A DNA stretch of 62,301 nucleotides from Virgibacillus litoralis (GCF_017873675.1 NZ_JAGGKK010000023.1:1-62301); one strand, 5' to 3'; positions 1 through 8,021 are shown, numbered from the stretch's first letter. Program-made: numbers and translations. The notes: generated from the sequence alone by a model not told the origin.

Positions 1-125
1 ATCCTTTATCTCAGGGAAAAGGAAGATCGACTAAGACCGCCGCTTTGCGCGGCAACGTCGACCTACCCGCGATGCGCGGGCACAGTCCATACGGCCTGAA
101 CAGGCGCTTGCGCTTTTGTTCTTCT
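1..125 (-). repeat. GC-rich dispersed element, copy 1 (cut by window edge)
   Basis: This stretch is almost the exact reverse complement of 52808-52935. Shared landmarks are GCGCTTGCGCTTTTGTT at its right end, CCGCCGCTTTGCGCGGC in the middle and ATCCTTTATCTCAGGG at the window edge. It is clearly richer in G and C than its surroundings and has no plausible ORF. It is a truncated view of a dispersed intergenic element whose fuller copy is at 52808-53045. Confidence 0.85.
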
Positions 126-284
126 AATGCCACTTTTACCCTTGGAGAATCGAATATAGTAGTAGAGAAGATAGTTTTATCTTATAATGTTTTTAATCCC
201 AGTTGACAGAAGGAATATTAAAAGTGTCTATCGAATAGTTAAAATAGATGAATAAAACAGTAATCGTGTGAACGGAGGGGAAAT

Positions 285-1043
285 ATGGCCGAATCAATTG
301 AACTTATGGAAAATGCTGAAGAATTTTATTTTCCGGGAAACAAAACAGGAGTGCTAGTTATCCATGGCTTTACTGGTACGACGCAGAGTATGCGGTTTTT
401 GGGTGAAACATTAGCAGAAGAAGGCTTTACTGTATATGGACCAAGTCTGAAAGGGCATGGAACTGACCCAGAGGATATGGAAACTACATCGTATCGTGAT
501 TGGATTCGATCAGTAGGAGATGCATTAGAAATACTAAATAAGACATGTGATGAAATTTTCATAACAGGTTTATCCATGGGTGGAACATTAACACTTTATG
601 TGGCAGAAAATTCTTCCTCAATCAAAGGAATTATGCCCATTAACGCTGCAGTGCATATGCCTGATTTAATTAAAACATATGATTCACTTCGGGATACAAA
701 GACGCGATTTGTTGATGGTATTGGGTCTGATATAAAACAAAAAGGCGTGGAAGAACTCGCATATGCTAAAACACCTGTAAAGTCAATGAAGGAACTAATC
801 GCCCTATCGATGATTGTCAGAGGGAATCTATCAAAGGTAGAAACACCAGCAATGATATTTTCGTCAACGGTTGATCATGTTGTACCACCGGAAAATTCAC
901 AGGAGATATATGATTCTATCTCATCAAATGACCGTGAACTGGTGAAGCTGGAGAATAGTTATCATGTAGCAACACTGGACAACGATAAAGAATTGATTGC
1001 TGAAAAGTGTGTGGAATTTGTAAAGGGAATAAGTAAGAATTAG
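285..1043 (+). CDS. Carboxylesterase, Est30-like alpha/beta hydrolase
   Basis: A 252-aa cytosolic alpha/beta hydrolase. The nucleophile elbow GLSMGG places the catalytic Ser at residue 97, and HGFTG at 27-31 is the oxyanion-hole loop. The acid and base are probably the Asp of STVDHVVP and the His of NSYHVATLD near the C-terminus. Length and motif order match the small Bacillaceae carboxylesterases (Geobacillus Est30), which hydrolyse short-chain esters; the natural substrate is unknown. The start is supported by GGAGGGG just upstream. It is probably a single-gene unit, because a hairpin terminator follows at 1053 and the next gene is convergent. Confidence 0.88.
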   Translation: MAESIELMENAEEFYFPGNKTGVLVIHGFTGTTQSMRFLGETLAEEGFTVYGPSLKGHGTDPEDMETTSYRDWIRSVGDALEILNKTCDEIFITGLSMGGTLTLYVAENSSSIKGIMPINAAVHMPDLIKTYDSLRDTKTRFVDGIGSDIKQKGVEELAYAKTPVKSMKELIALSMIVRGNLSKVETPAMIFSSTVDHVVPPENSQEIYDSISSNDRELVKLENSYHVATLDNDKELIAEKCVEFVKGISKN

Positions 1044-1052
1044 GATCAGTAC

Positions 1053-1084
1053 AAAGGGAATTGCTTCTTGGCAATTCCTTAATC
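1053..1084. terminator. Bidirectional hairpin between convergent genes
   Basis: AAGGGAATTGC pairs with GCAATTCCTT across a 6-nt loop, with an A run on the left and a T-rich tail on the right. It can end the esterase transcript and overlaps the last codons of the opposing 67-aa gene. Confidence 0.65.
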
Positions 1085-1282
1085 TCTATTACGTAGTTCT
1101 TCATATGCTTTTAAATAATTTTGATAGACCTCGACATCAGTCCCATCTTTTTCCTCACCAAATACCCGCTCCAGCGTTATTTTGCTTGAATCTTCAAGTG
1201 AACAGTCTTTGGTGTTCATGATCAATTTCATATATGACTTGAAATAAGCTTTGCTTAGCTTTCCTCCATGTTTAATGCGCAT
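1079..1282 (-). CDS. Small hypothetical protein (67 aa)
   Basis: I do not recognise this protein. It is short, highly charged (many K, E, D) and has no membrane segment or cysteine. I treat it as real because the reverse strand has AGGAGTG about 8 nt before the ATG, the ORF fills the gap between two forward genes, and its composition is that of a folded small protein. It stands alone on the minus strand, and the bidirectional hairpin at 1053-1084 overlaps its 3' end. Function unknown. Confidence 0.6.
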   Translation of the reverse strand: MRIKHGGKLSKAYFKSYMKLIMNTKDCSLEDSSKITLERVFGEEKDGTDVEVYQNYLKAYEELRNRD

Positions 1283-1422
1283 GTAACAACACTCCTTGTT
1301 TGTATATTAAATGGAATAAACATTAATATCAATTTTGTGATATATACTGAAGCATATACATCTATGGAAATATTTACAATCCTACATGGCTCGGATACAA
1401 TTGAAATAGAGGTGATTTATAA

Positions 1423-2091
1423 ATGGCAGTTGTAACGGTAGATTTTGATGGGACTCTATTTCAAGGGAATTCATTTAAAGTTATGTTTGAAGCGGCGCAA
1501 AAGGATTTTAATCTTAAACAGTGGGCAGTCGTTGGTGCGGGAGTAATCAAAGCGGTTGTTAGTGGGATTTTAAAAGGTAAGAACGCATTCCGTATCAGTT
1601 TTTTTAAAGCTTTTGCCAAATCCTTTAAAGGAAAGTCTGAAACAGAAATGGATGAATTTTTCCGTAAGCTGGTGGACATTGGCAGGGAAGATATTCATCA
1701 GGGACTGGTTCAAAAAATTCACGAACACCAGGAGCAAGGGGATGAAATAATTGTCCTATCTGGTGCACTCCATCCCTTTTTAAAGGCGTTTACAAGGGAA
1801 GTAAACTTGCAAGTACATATCATCAGTACGAAATTACAATATGATCAAAACGGCATATGCACTGGTGAAATTGGAACTGTGATAAATGGAGATGAAAAAG
1901 TAAAGGAAGTTAAAAATTGGGTGGCTGCTGAAAGTGATTTAGTTGAGAAAACTGAAGTATGGGCTTATGCAGATAGTTTAAGCGATTATCCATTGTTTCA
2001 ATTTGCCAACCATCCAATTGTTGTAAATCCAGATGATGCAATGAAAAAGTTAGCCGAAAAGCATAATTGGCCGATTTTTAAGTCTGCCTAA
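1423..2091 (+). CDS. HAD-superfamily IB phosphatase (PSPase-like)
   Basis: A 222-aa soluble phosphatase of the HAD IB type. Motif I is DFDGT with catalytic Asp7 and Asp9. Motif II is LSG with Ser113, motif III is the Lys of DEKVK near 159-161, and motif IV is YADSLSD with Asp184 and Asp188. The all-helical cap between motifs I and II (about residues 15-95) is typical of phosphoserine-phosphatase-like proteins. The family removes phosphate from small molecules; the substrate cannot be read from sequence, and annotation as SerB would be over-specific. AGAGGTG precedes the ATG. Confidence 0.85.
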   Translation: MAVVTVDFDGTLFQGNSFKVMFEAAQKDFNLKQWAVVGAGVIKAVVSGILKGKNAFRISFFKAFAKSFKGKSETEMDEFFRKLVDIGREDIHQGLVQKIHEHQEQGDEIIVLSGALHPFLKAFTREVNLQVHIISTKLQYDQNGICTGEIGTVINGDEKVKEVKNWVAAESDLVEKTEVWAYADSLSDYPLFQFANHPIVVNPDDAMKKLAEKHNWPIFKSA

Positions 2092-2121
2092 TTTGTACAT
2101 ATTTCCGATTGAAATGACTTA

Positions 2122-2150
2122 TTGACATGACTTTCTTTCGACTATATAAT
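2122..2150 (+). promoter_or_regulatory. Sigma-A promoter of the queF transcript with inverted repeat over the -10
   Basis: A perfect -35 TTGACA (2122-2127), a 17-nt spacer and a perfect -10 TATAAT (2145-2150) lie about 45 nt before the riboswitch. TCGACTA (2138-2144) and TAGTCGA (2151-2157) are perfect inverted arms that bracket the -10 box exactly, so a repressor site is possible. Confidence 0.85.
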
Positions 2151-2193
2151 TAGTCGAGTAAAATGGATAATTCAGATCCGTTAAAAATAACGG

Positions 2194-2290
2194 GAGAGGT
2201 TCTTAGCTTTAACCCTCTATAAAAAACTAAGGACAGATGATGCGATTATGAAGCCATGTGCCTTAGAGGCCATGGTTTTTATATTTTCAG
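2194..2290 (+). promoter_or_regulatory. preQ1-I riboswitch with terminator platform
   Basis: The aptamer at 2195-2233 shows the class I core AGAGGTTC, TAGC, ACCCTCT, then an A-rich tail ending in CTAAGG. AGAGG pairs with CCTCT, and the tail folds back as the H-type pseudoknot. CTAAGG (2228-2233) can also pair with CCTTAG (2262-2267) as an antiterminator. AAGCCATG (2252-2259) pairs with CATGGTTT (2272-2279) and is followed by a T-rich stretch, giving the terminator. Ligand binding would sequester CTAAGG and favour termination. The downstream genes make and import preQ1 precursors, which fits. Confidence 0.9.
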
Positions 2291-2309
2291 TTAAGTAAGT
2301 ATAAATACT

Positions 2310-2368
2310 TTCTTACAGTATAACTAAGGCACTCACCATTAAGGCTTGACGAATGCCAAGTTTTCTAA
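2310..2368 (+). repeat. Hairpin repeat family A, copy 1
   Basis: Carries the family start TTCTTACagTATAACTAAGGC and end GCCAAGTTTTCTA. It lies between the preQ1 riboswitch terminator and the queF ribosome binding site, so it forms part of the queF leader. Confidence 0.75.
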
Positions 2369-2391
2369 AAATAAAGTGAGGAGGTTATCAA

Positions 2392-2889
2392 ATGGCTGGT
2401 AGACGTGATGAAGAATTAACAGATATATCTCTTTTAGGGAACCAAGGAACACCTTATAACTTTGATTATTCACCAGAAGTATTAGAGGCATTTGATAATA
2501 AACATCCCTACAGAGATTATTTCGTGAAATTCAATTGTCCTGAGTTTACGACACTGTGTCCAAAAACAGGACAACCCGATTTTGGGACAGTGTATATTAG
2601 TTATGTACCTAACGATAAGATGGTGGAGAGTAAGTCACTGAAGCTATATTTATTCAGTTTCAGAAATCATGGCGATTTTCATGAGGACAGTATGAATATT
2701 ATTATGAACGATCTTATCGAACTAATGGACCCTCGCTATATTGAAGTGTGGGGGAAATTTACGCCACGTGGAGGTATTTCCATTGATCCCTATTGCAATT
2801 ATGGAAAGCCCGGAACTAAGTTTGAACAGGTGGCTGATCATCGCTTAATGAACCATGATATGTATCCAGAAAAGGTAGATAATCGCTAG
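2392..2889 (+). CDS. queF: NADPH-dependent preQ0 reductase QueF
   Basis: QueF reduces 7-cyano-7-deazaguanine (preQ0) to preQ1 in queuosine biosynthesis. The 165-aa length fits the short, unimodular QueF of Bacillus. The catalytic Cys56 sits in [13 protein letters not shown] with the proton-donor Asp63. The QueF motif ESKSLK begins at Glu79, followed by [10 protein letters not shown], which binds NADPH and substrate. GAGGAGG precedes the ATG. It is controlled by the preQ1 riboswitch upstream and is followed by a probable queuosine-precursor transporter. A dispersed hairpin repeat sits in the leader. Confidence 0.96.
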   Translation: MAGRRDEELTDISLLGNQGTPYNFDYSPEVLEAFDNKHPYRDYFVKFNCPEFTTLCPKTGQPDFGTVYISYVPNDKMVESKSLKLYLFSFRNHGDFHEDSMNIIMNDLIELMDPRYIEVWGKFTPRGGISIDPYCNYGKPGTKFEQVADHRLMNHDMYPEKVDNR

Positions 2890-2948
2890 CAACGTTTAAG
2901 TTTTGAGGGTTAGCTTTGTTCTTTTTCCTAGATAGGAAGAGGATTATT

Positions 2949-3563
2949 ATGTTTGTTTATTTAAATGCTTTATTTGTAGGACTTTTACTAATAGCTAATA
3001 TTTTAGGAGTTAAATTATTCAGTATTGGGGAATTTGTATTACCTGCTGCAGCTATAGTGTATGTAGCAACTTACTTGATAACAGATGTTATTGGTGAGAT
3101 CTATGGAAAGGATGCAGCTAGGAAAACTGTTCAGGCAGGTTTTATAACACAGGTAATTGCATTAATTTTTATCTTTATTGCAATTCAACTACCTGCTGCA
3201 CCAGTTTTCGGTTCCCAAGCAGAATTCGAACAGGTTTTAGGAGGAAGCTTCAGGGTTATTTTGGCAAGCTTAATTTCATATATTGCCAGCCAAAACCTGG
3301 ATGTATCAATTTTTCATCGTTTAAAAGCAAGGCACGGCGAAAAGAAATTATGGTTGCGTAACAATGTATCTACTATGACAAGTCAATTAATCGATACAAG
3401 TTTATTTATAACTGTAGCCTTTTGGGGTACTGTCCCAACCAGTGTTTTGTTTGGTATGATCCTAACACAATATGTATTTAAACTATGTGTGGCATTAGTT
3501 GACACTCCCATAGCATACTTGTTGGTGAGATTAGGCAGAAGATCTGTCGGTAAAGTTGCATAG
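2949..3563 (+). CDS. yhhQ: Queuosine precursor transporter (YhhQ/VUT family)
   Basis: A 204-aa integral membrane protein with about six hydrophobic segments and the family signature YLITDVIGEIYGKDAAR near residues 40-55. Members import preQ0/preQ1; E. coli YhhQ is the reference. I chose ATG 2949 because AGGAAGAGG lies 6-7 nt upstream; an in-frame TTG at 2916 would add 11 residues but has a weaker site. The gene is 59 nt after queF with no terminator between them, so both are under the riboswitch. A strong terminator follows. Confidence 0.9.
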   Translation: MFVYLNALFVGLLLIANILGVKLFSIGEFVLPAAAIVYVATYLITDVIGEIYGKDAARKTVQAGFITQVIALIFIFIAIQLPAAPVFGSQAEFEQVLGGSFRVILASLISYIASQNLDVSIFHRLKARHGEKKLWLRNNVSTMTSQLIDTSLFITVAFWGTVPTSVLFGMILTQYVFKLCVALVDTPIAYLLVRLGRRSVGKVA

Positions 3564-3564
3564 A

Positions 3565-3601
3565 AAAAAACGTCATTCCAGATGGGATGACGTTTTTTTA
3601 T
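3565..3601 (+). terminator. Intrinsic terminator of queF-yhhQ
   Basis: ACGTCAT and TGACGT arms (with TCC/GGGA extension) around a short loop, then seven T. It ends the queuosine operon. Confidence 0.9.
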
Positions 3602-3694
3602 GAGCTATATTTGTCATACATTGCTGTGCCTAGATCTATGTGTGTTATTATCCAATGTTTTAAAGGAATTTTTCCAAAAATATTAATTTTACCA

Positions 3695-3755
3695 TTGTAA
3701 AACGCTTACATCTGTTATATAATTTCACTAAATCGATTTAGTAAACCGATTTAGT
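3695..3755 (+). promoter_or_regulatory. kdg operon promoter with two tandem operators and a cre-like site
   Basis: -35 TTGTAA (3695-3700), 17-nt spacer, -10 TATAAT (3718-3723). Just downstream is the perfect 16-bp palindrome ACTAAATCGATTTAGT (3727-3742). A second copy overlaps it at 3740-3755 and matches at 14 of 16 positions. Their position over the start point suits autorepression by the adjacent LacI-family regulator. TGTAA-AACGC-TTACA (3696-3710) resembles a CcpA cre site but its centre is one base too long, so catabolite control is only a possibility. Confidence 0.78.
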
Positions 3756-3774
3756 AAGGGGTAAGGAGATTTTG

Positions 3775-4803
3775 ATGAGTAGGAAAATGACTATTGCAGA
3801 TGTGGCTGAAAAAGCTGAGGTATCAAAAAGTACAGTGTCCCAATTTTTGAATGAGCGGTTTGAATATATGGGTGAGGAAACTCGAACAAGAGTTCAAAAT
3901 GCAATTTCGGAATTGGAGTATCAACCAAACGTGGTTGCCAGAAGCTTAAAAAAGAAGAGTACATCGACGATTGGTGTTATCGTGGCTAATATTTTACATG
4001 CATATTCCACCCAAGTTATTAGAGCGATAGAAAATGTATGTAACGAGAAGGGTTTTTCGACGATAATATGTAACGCTGACGATAATCCAGAAAAAGAAAA
4101 GAAATATATTGAAACCCTCTTAGCTAAACAAGTGGATGGATTAATAGTAGTACCGATAAGTGGTAACTTAGAAACTTATGACAAACTACTGAAGCAGAAC
4201 TACCCAATTGTCTTTTTGGATCGATTAGTAGATGGGCTTAATACGGATACAGTTCTTTTAGATAATGAAAGGGCATCCGAACTAGCTGTTAGTCATCTAT
4301 TGAAGAATGGCTATGAAGATATAGCCATAGTAACTACATCATTAGTTGATAACGTTACGCCTAGGATTGAAAGAATTAATGGGTACAAACGTACTCTTGA
4401 AGCAAACGGTATAACAGTAAGACCTGAATTCATTAGAGGGATGGAACTGAACTCGTTCAGCCAAGGACTAGATGCTCTGTTTTCATTGGATAAAAAACCT
4501 GATGCTATTATTTCTGGTAACGACTTGACTCTAATGGAAATTTTGAAATATACCTTTAAAAACGATATAAAAATTGGAAAAGATATAGGTTTAATAACGA
4601 TTGATGAAGTATCATTTGGTCCTATTCATTCACCTCCTCTAACGACCATAGCGCAGCCAACATTTGAAATGGGTACAGAGGTGGCAACAATTTTACTGAA
4701 AAAAATCAAGGATAAAGAAATAAAAGATCCAGTAATACATCGACATGAACCATCAATAATCATTCGGAATTCAACTAAGAAAGAAGGTGTATCTAGTGAA
4801 TGA
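3775..4803 (+). CDS. kdgR: LacI-family repressor, KdgR-like
   Basis: A 342-aa LacI/GalR regulator. The N-terminal helix-turn-helix is TIADVAEKAEVSKSTVSQFL (about residues 5-24), followed by the hinge motif NVVARSLK and a periplasmic-binding-protein-like effector domain. It most resembles Bacillus KdgR, which represses 2-keto-3-deoxygluconate utilisation. The context agrees: the next gene is KDG kinase, and KDPG aldolase is in the same run. ATG 3775 is favoured by AAGGAG at the right spacing; the TTG one codon earlier is less likely. It probably binds the palindromes at 3727-3755 and responds to a KDG-type metabolite. Confidence 0.85.
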   Translation: MSRKMTIADVAEKAEVSKSTVSQFLNERFEYMGEETRTRVQNAISELEYQPNVVARSLKKKSTSTIGVIVANILHAYSTQVIRAIENVCNEKGFSTIICNADDNPEKEKKYIETLLAKQVDGLIVVPISGNLETYDKLLKQNYPIVFLDRLVDGLNTDTVLLDNERASELAVSHLLKNGYEDIAIVTTSLVDNVTPRIERINGYKRTLEANGITVRPEFIRGMELNSFSQGLDALFSLDKKPDAIISGNDLTLMEILKYTFKNDIKIGKDIGLITIDEVSFGPIHSPPLTTIAQPTFEMGTEVATILLKKIKDKEIKDPVIHRHEPSIIIRNSTKKEGVSSE

Positions 4804-5746
4804 TGTCATAACAATTGGCGATGCAATGATTACTTTTGATCCTGATTCAACTGGACCGATGCGCTTCGTTAACGCATTTAAACGAAAAGTTGGTGGGGCA
4901 GAATTTAATGTTGCGATTGGATGTGCTCGGCTTGGTTTAAAAACGGGGTGGATAAGCCGGTTAGGTCAGGATGAATTTGGCAGATATATTTATAATTTCG
5001 CTCGTGGAGAAGGTATTGATGTTAGCGAAGTGGAGCTCATGTATGGCTATCCGACATCAATTAATTTTAAGGAAATAAACGGAGATGGGTCTTCAAATAC
5101 ATTTTACTACCGGGAGAAATCACCAACTCTAACGCTAGATTCGAACTCTTTAAATGAAGAATTCTTTAAAAAAGCAAGATTACTGCATATTACAGGGGTT
5201 TTCCCAGCAGTAAATAATCAAAACATTAATACTGTATATGAGGCTATTAAATTAGCAAAAAAGCATAACTTAAAAATATCAATGGATCCAAACATTCGGT
5301 TAAAATTATGGGATGAAAAACTGGCTCAAAAAACACTATTGGGATGGATGGAAGATGTTGATTATTTATTAGCAGGAACTGATGAATTGGAATTGTTATT
5401 CGGTACAGAGGATATAGACAAATGGATTGAGAAAATGAAAGAATACTCAGTATCACATTTATTTATTAAACAAGGTGAAAATGGCGCAATGCTGTGGACT
5501 GATAATAGTTTATATGAACAACCTTCTGAACAAAATGTAAACGCTATAGATACTGTTGGTGCTGGGGATGGTTTCGATGCAGGTGCTCTTTATGGACTTC
5601 TAAATCACTGGAATGCTGAAAAAATGTTAAAGTTTGCCAATATACTTGGTTCAATGGTTGTTGAAGTGGTTGGTGATAATGAAGGGTTGCCATACCTAGA
5701 GGATGCCCTGAACAGATTAGAGGAAATAAAGACTATTGAAAGGTAG
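4796..5746 (+). CDS. kdgK: 2-keto-3-deoxygluconate kinase (PfkB family)
   Basis: Phosphorylates 2-keto-3-deoxygluconate to KDPG, the step before aldolase cleavage. This is a 316-aa ribokinase-like fold with the early glycine-rich substrate loop KVGGAEFNVA (31-40) and the PfkB signature DTVGAGDGFDAG, in which Asp258 is the catalytic base. I prefer GTG 4796, which has AAGAAGGTG upstream and overlaps the kdgR stop by 8 nt; a GTG three codons earlier is also open. The overlap implies translational coupling. Confidence 0.88.
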   Translation: MNDVITIGDAMITFDPDSTGPMRFVNAFKRKVGGAEFNVAIGCARLGLKTGWISRLGQDEFGRYIYNFARGEGIDVSEVELMYGYPTSINFKEINGDGSSNTFYYREKSPTLTLDSNSLNEEFFKKARLLHITGVFPAVNNQNINTVYEAIKLAKKHNLKISMDPNIRLKLWDEKLAQKTLLGWMEDVDYLLAGTDELELLFGTEDIDKWIEKMKEYSVSHLFIKQGENGAMLWTDNSLYEQPSEQNVNAIDTVGAGDGFDAGALYGLLNHWNAEKMLKFANILGSMVVEVVGDNEGLPYLEDALNRLEEIKTIER

Positions 5747-5753
5747 GGTCTAA

Positions 5754-6371
5754 ATGATTCAAATAGCTCTTGACCGAATGGGTAAGGAAGAATGCTTCAA
5801 GATAATTGCCCAAATTAATAGATATATTGATTACATTGAAATTGGAACTGGTGTTATAAAGCAATACGGGATGTCAATCGTTCAAGAGATGAAAAAGTTC
5901 TACCCTGAGAAAGAGATTTTAGCTGATATGAAAACATGTGATGCAGGAAAACACGAGACACTTCAAGCTTTCGAAGCTGGTGCTGATTATACTACTGTAA
6001 TGGGCTTTTCGGCAGATAAAACAATAATAGACTCATTACAAGTTGCTGAAGAACACAGAAAACATATTGTTGTAGACTTACTTGGTATAACATCAAAGGA
6101 TCGTATTTTAGAGTTGAAAGAAATAGGTGTAAAAGCGGTATCAATGCATATCGGAAAAGACATGCAAGGTGAAACATCCTTGGACTATTTGGAAGATTAT
6201 CTGGATGTACTTGAAGGCTTTACCATTTTTGTGGCTGGAGGTATTGACCCAGAGTGCGTTCAGTACTTTTCGAAAATAAATCCTAACGTGTATATTATCG
6301 GAAGCTATATTACGGGTTCTAAATATCCTGAACAAGCGGCTAAAAATATGCAGGAGGTGATTGGAAAGTAA
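5754..6371 (+). CDS. hxlA: 3-hexulose-6-phosphate synthase family protein (HPS)
   Basis: An orotidine-decarboxylase-superfamily TIM barrel of 205 aa. Expected active-site residues are visible: Asp7, Glu29, the D-x-K-x-x-D motif in ADMKTCDAG (Asp58, Lys60, Asp63) and His132 in MHIGKDMQ. HPS condenses formaldehyde with ribulose-5-phosphate, or does the reverse. The closest alternative is 3-keto-L-gulonate-6-phosphate decarboxylase. The H-x-G-x-D-x-Q pattern lacks the Arg seen in that enzyme (H-R-S-R-D), and the adjacent isomerase is a PHI, so HPS is preferred. Its presence inside a uronate operon is unusual. Confidence 0.8.
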   Translation: MIQIALDRMGKEECFKIIAQINRYIDYIEIGTGVIKQYGMSIVQEMKKFYPEKEILADMKTCDAGKHETLQAFEAGADYTTVMGFSADKTIIDSLQVAEEHRKHIVVDLLGITSKDRILELKEIGVKAVSMHIGKDMQGETSLDYLEDYLDVLEGFTIFVAGGIDPECVQYFSKINPNVYIIGSYITGSKYPEQAAKNMQEVIGK

Positions 6372-6922
6372 TGAAGAAAACTCATTTAAAGATTCTTGAG
6401 GAACTAAAGCAAGTTGCTGAACAGCTAGATGACAACCAAATTGAGTCTTTTTCAAATAAACTTAATAAGGCAGAACGAATATTTGTTGCCGGTGAAGGCC
6501 GATCAGGTTTAATGGGAAAGGCGTTTGCCATGAGGCTGATGCATGCAGGTTACGACGTTTTTGTAAAAGGTGAAACAATAACGCCCAGTATTCAAAAAAA
6601 CGATGTTTTGGTAGAGATTAGTGGGTCGGGTAATTCAACCTCACTTTTATCGGCTGCTCAGCAGGTGAAGAAATCAGGAGCAACTTTATTATTAGTTACA
6701 ACAGCACCTGACTCAGAACTTGGTCATCTAGCTGATGAAACTATTCGGGTCCCTGCTGCAACTAAGCTACGACGTCCAAAAGAACCTGTGACAATACAAC
6801 CGATGGGTAATCAGTTTGACCAAAGTGTTCATATTTTACTAGATGCAGTTGTAATTTCCTTAACTCAAAGTCGTGATGATATTAATCATTATATGAAGGA
6901 GCAGCACGAGAACCTTGACTAG
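6371..6922 (+). CDS. hxlB: 6-phospho-3-hexuloisomerase (PHI, SIS domain)
   Basis: A 183-aa single SIS-domain isomerase that interconverts arabino-3-hexulose-6-phosphate and fructose-6-phosphate. The phosphosugar-binding loops are VAGEGRSGLMGKAFAMRL (about 37-54) and EISGSGNSTS (about 76-85). The basic stretch KLRRPKEPVT and IQPMGNQFDQ near 137-160 are typical of PHI. The start codon overlaps the HPS stop by one base (TAATG), so the two are translationally coupled. They form the RuMP pair, here used inside a uronate cluster. Confidence 0.88.
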   Translation: MKKTHLKILEELKQVAEQLDDNQIESFSNKLNKAERIFVAGEGRSGLMGKAFAMRLMHAGYDVFVKGETITPSIQKNDVLVEISGSGNSTSLLSAAQQVKKSGATLLLVTTAPDSELGHLADETIRVPAATKLRRPKEPVTIQPMGNQFDQSVHILLDAVVISLTQSRDDINHYMKEQHENLD

Positions 6923-6936
6923 AAAGGAAGATATAG

Positions 6937-7947
6937 ATGGCAGACATAATTGTACAAGAGAAAGAATTAAAATCACTTGTTGTAAAAAAATTAACTGAAG
7001 CAGATGTGAGTGAGGAACATGCATCAGTAGTGGCAGATGTTTTGGTTCATGCTGACTCTAGAGGTGTAAGTTCTCATGGAGTGTTGCGAACAGAACATTA
7101 TGTGAGACGAATGAATGAAGGCGGAATGAATCCAAATCCGGAGTTTAAAGTTGAGGATAGAGGTAAGACAGCAGCATTATTCGACGGTGATAATGGAATG
7201 GGTCATGTAATTACTAAAAAAGCGATGGATAAAGCAATTGATTTAGCGAAGGAAAACGGGATTGGTATGGTTGGAATTGTTAACAGCAGTCATTGTGGCG
7301 CTCTATCTTATTTTGCAGAACAAGCTGCAAAAGAAGAAGTTGTAAGCATGGTAATGACTCAAACAGACAGTGCAGTGGTTCCATTTGGTGGATCTGAGCC
7401 GTATTTTGGTACAAACCCTATAGCATATGGATTTCCAGCAAAAAATAACAAGCCAATTATACTAGATATGGCAACAAGTAACGTAGCATTAGGAAAAGTA
7501 CTTCACGCAAGAGAAACTGGTAAATCAATACCTGATAGTTGGGGTGTAGATACCAACGGAAATCCTGTTACTGATCCAACCTTAGTTAAAAACCTATTGC
7601 CTATCGGTGGTCCTAAGGGCTATGGATTAGCTCTAACTGTAGATGTACTATCTGGAATTTTAACAGGATCCGCATTCGGAACAAATATAGCCTCTATGTA
7701 TGGTGATTATAATAATTACCGTCGTTTGGGTCACGTGATTTTAACTGTTGATCCAGGATTATTTATTGAAAAAGATCATTTCCTCGAAAACATTGACAAT
7801 ATGATCGACGAATTGCATCAGCTAGAGCCCGCAGAAGGCTTTAAATCAGTTATGGTGCCAGGTGAACCTGAGCAATTGAAAGAGGAAGAACGTTTGAATA
7901 GTGGTATACCTGTTCCTAAAAGTATTTATGAATATTTAACTTCATAA
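6937..7947 (+). CDS. LDH2/malate-type NAD(P)-dependent dehydrogenase (YjmC/AllD-like)
   Basis: A 336-aa member of the LDH2 family, which has a fold distinct from classical lactate/malate dehydrogenases. RGVSSHG (His47) and NSSHCG (His119) are the conserved histidine motifs; GPKGYGLALTVDVLSG near 225 lines the cofactor site. The closest relatives I recognise are AllD (ureidoglycolate), YiaK (2,3-diketogulonate) and Bacillus YjmC, the last being encoded in the hexuronate operon. The neighbours favour a role on a sugar acid, not on ureidoglycolate. The exact substrate is not determinable. Confidence 0.82.
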   Translation: MADIIVQEKELKSLVVKKLTEADVSEEHASVVADVLVHADSRGVSSHGVLRTEHYVRRMNEGGMNPNPEFKVEDRGKTAALFDGDNGMGHVITKKAMDKAIDLAKENGIGMVGIVNSSHCGALSYFAEQAAKEEVVSMVMTQTDSAVVPFGGSEPYFGTNPIAYGFPAKNNKPIILDMATSNVALGKVLHARETGKSIPDSWGVDTNGNPVTDPTLVKNLLPIGGPKGYGLALTVDVLSGILTGSAFGTNIASMYGDYNNYRRLGHVILTVDPGLFIEKDHFLENIDNMIDELHQLEPAEGFKSVMVPGEPEQLKEEERLNSGIPVPKSIYEYLTS

Positions 7948-8007
7948 TCTATTTTTTACTACGTTAAAGGGGTGATTCAATTATTAAATATACTAAATTT
8001 TCTTAAA

Positions 8008-8021
8008 TGAAAACGGTACCT
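8008..8021 (+). promoter_or_regulatory. Possible cre-like site before the TRAP genes
   Basis: TGAAAACGGTACCT fits the CcpA consensus TGNAANCGNWNNCA at all but the last base. It lies in the only sizeable gap (114 nt) of the uronate gene run, 40 nt before dctP. Functional use is speculative. Confidence 0.35.

Noticed and set aside
5754-6371. 3-keto-L-gulonate-6-phosphate decarboxylase instead of HPS
   Set aside because: The H-x-G-x-D-x-Q pattern and the coupled PHI gene favour HPS, though the decarboxylase is kept as the main alternative.
6937-7947. Ureidoglycolate dehydrogenase in an allantoin pathway
   Set aside because: The sequence resembles AllD, but no other allantoin genes are present and the neighbours are all sugar-acid genes.
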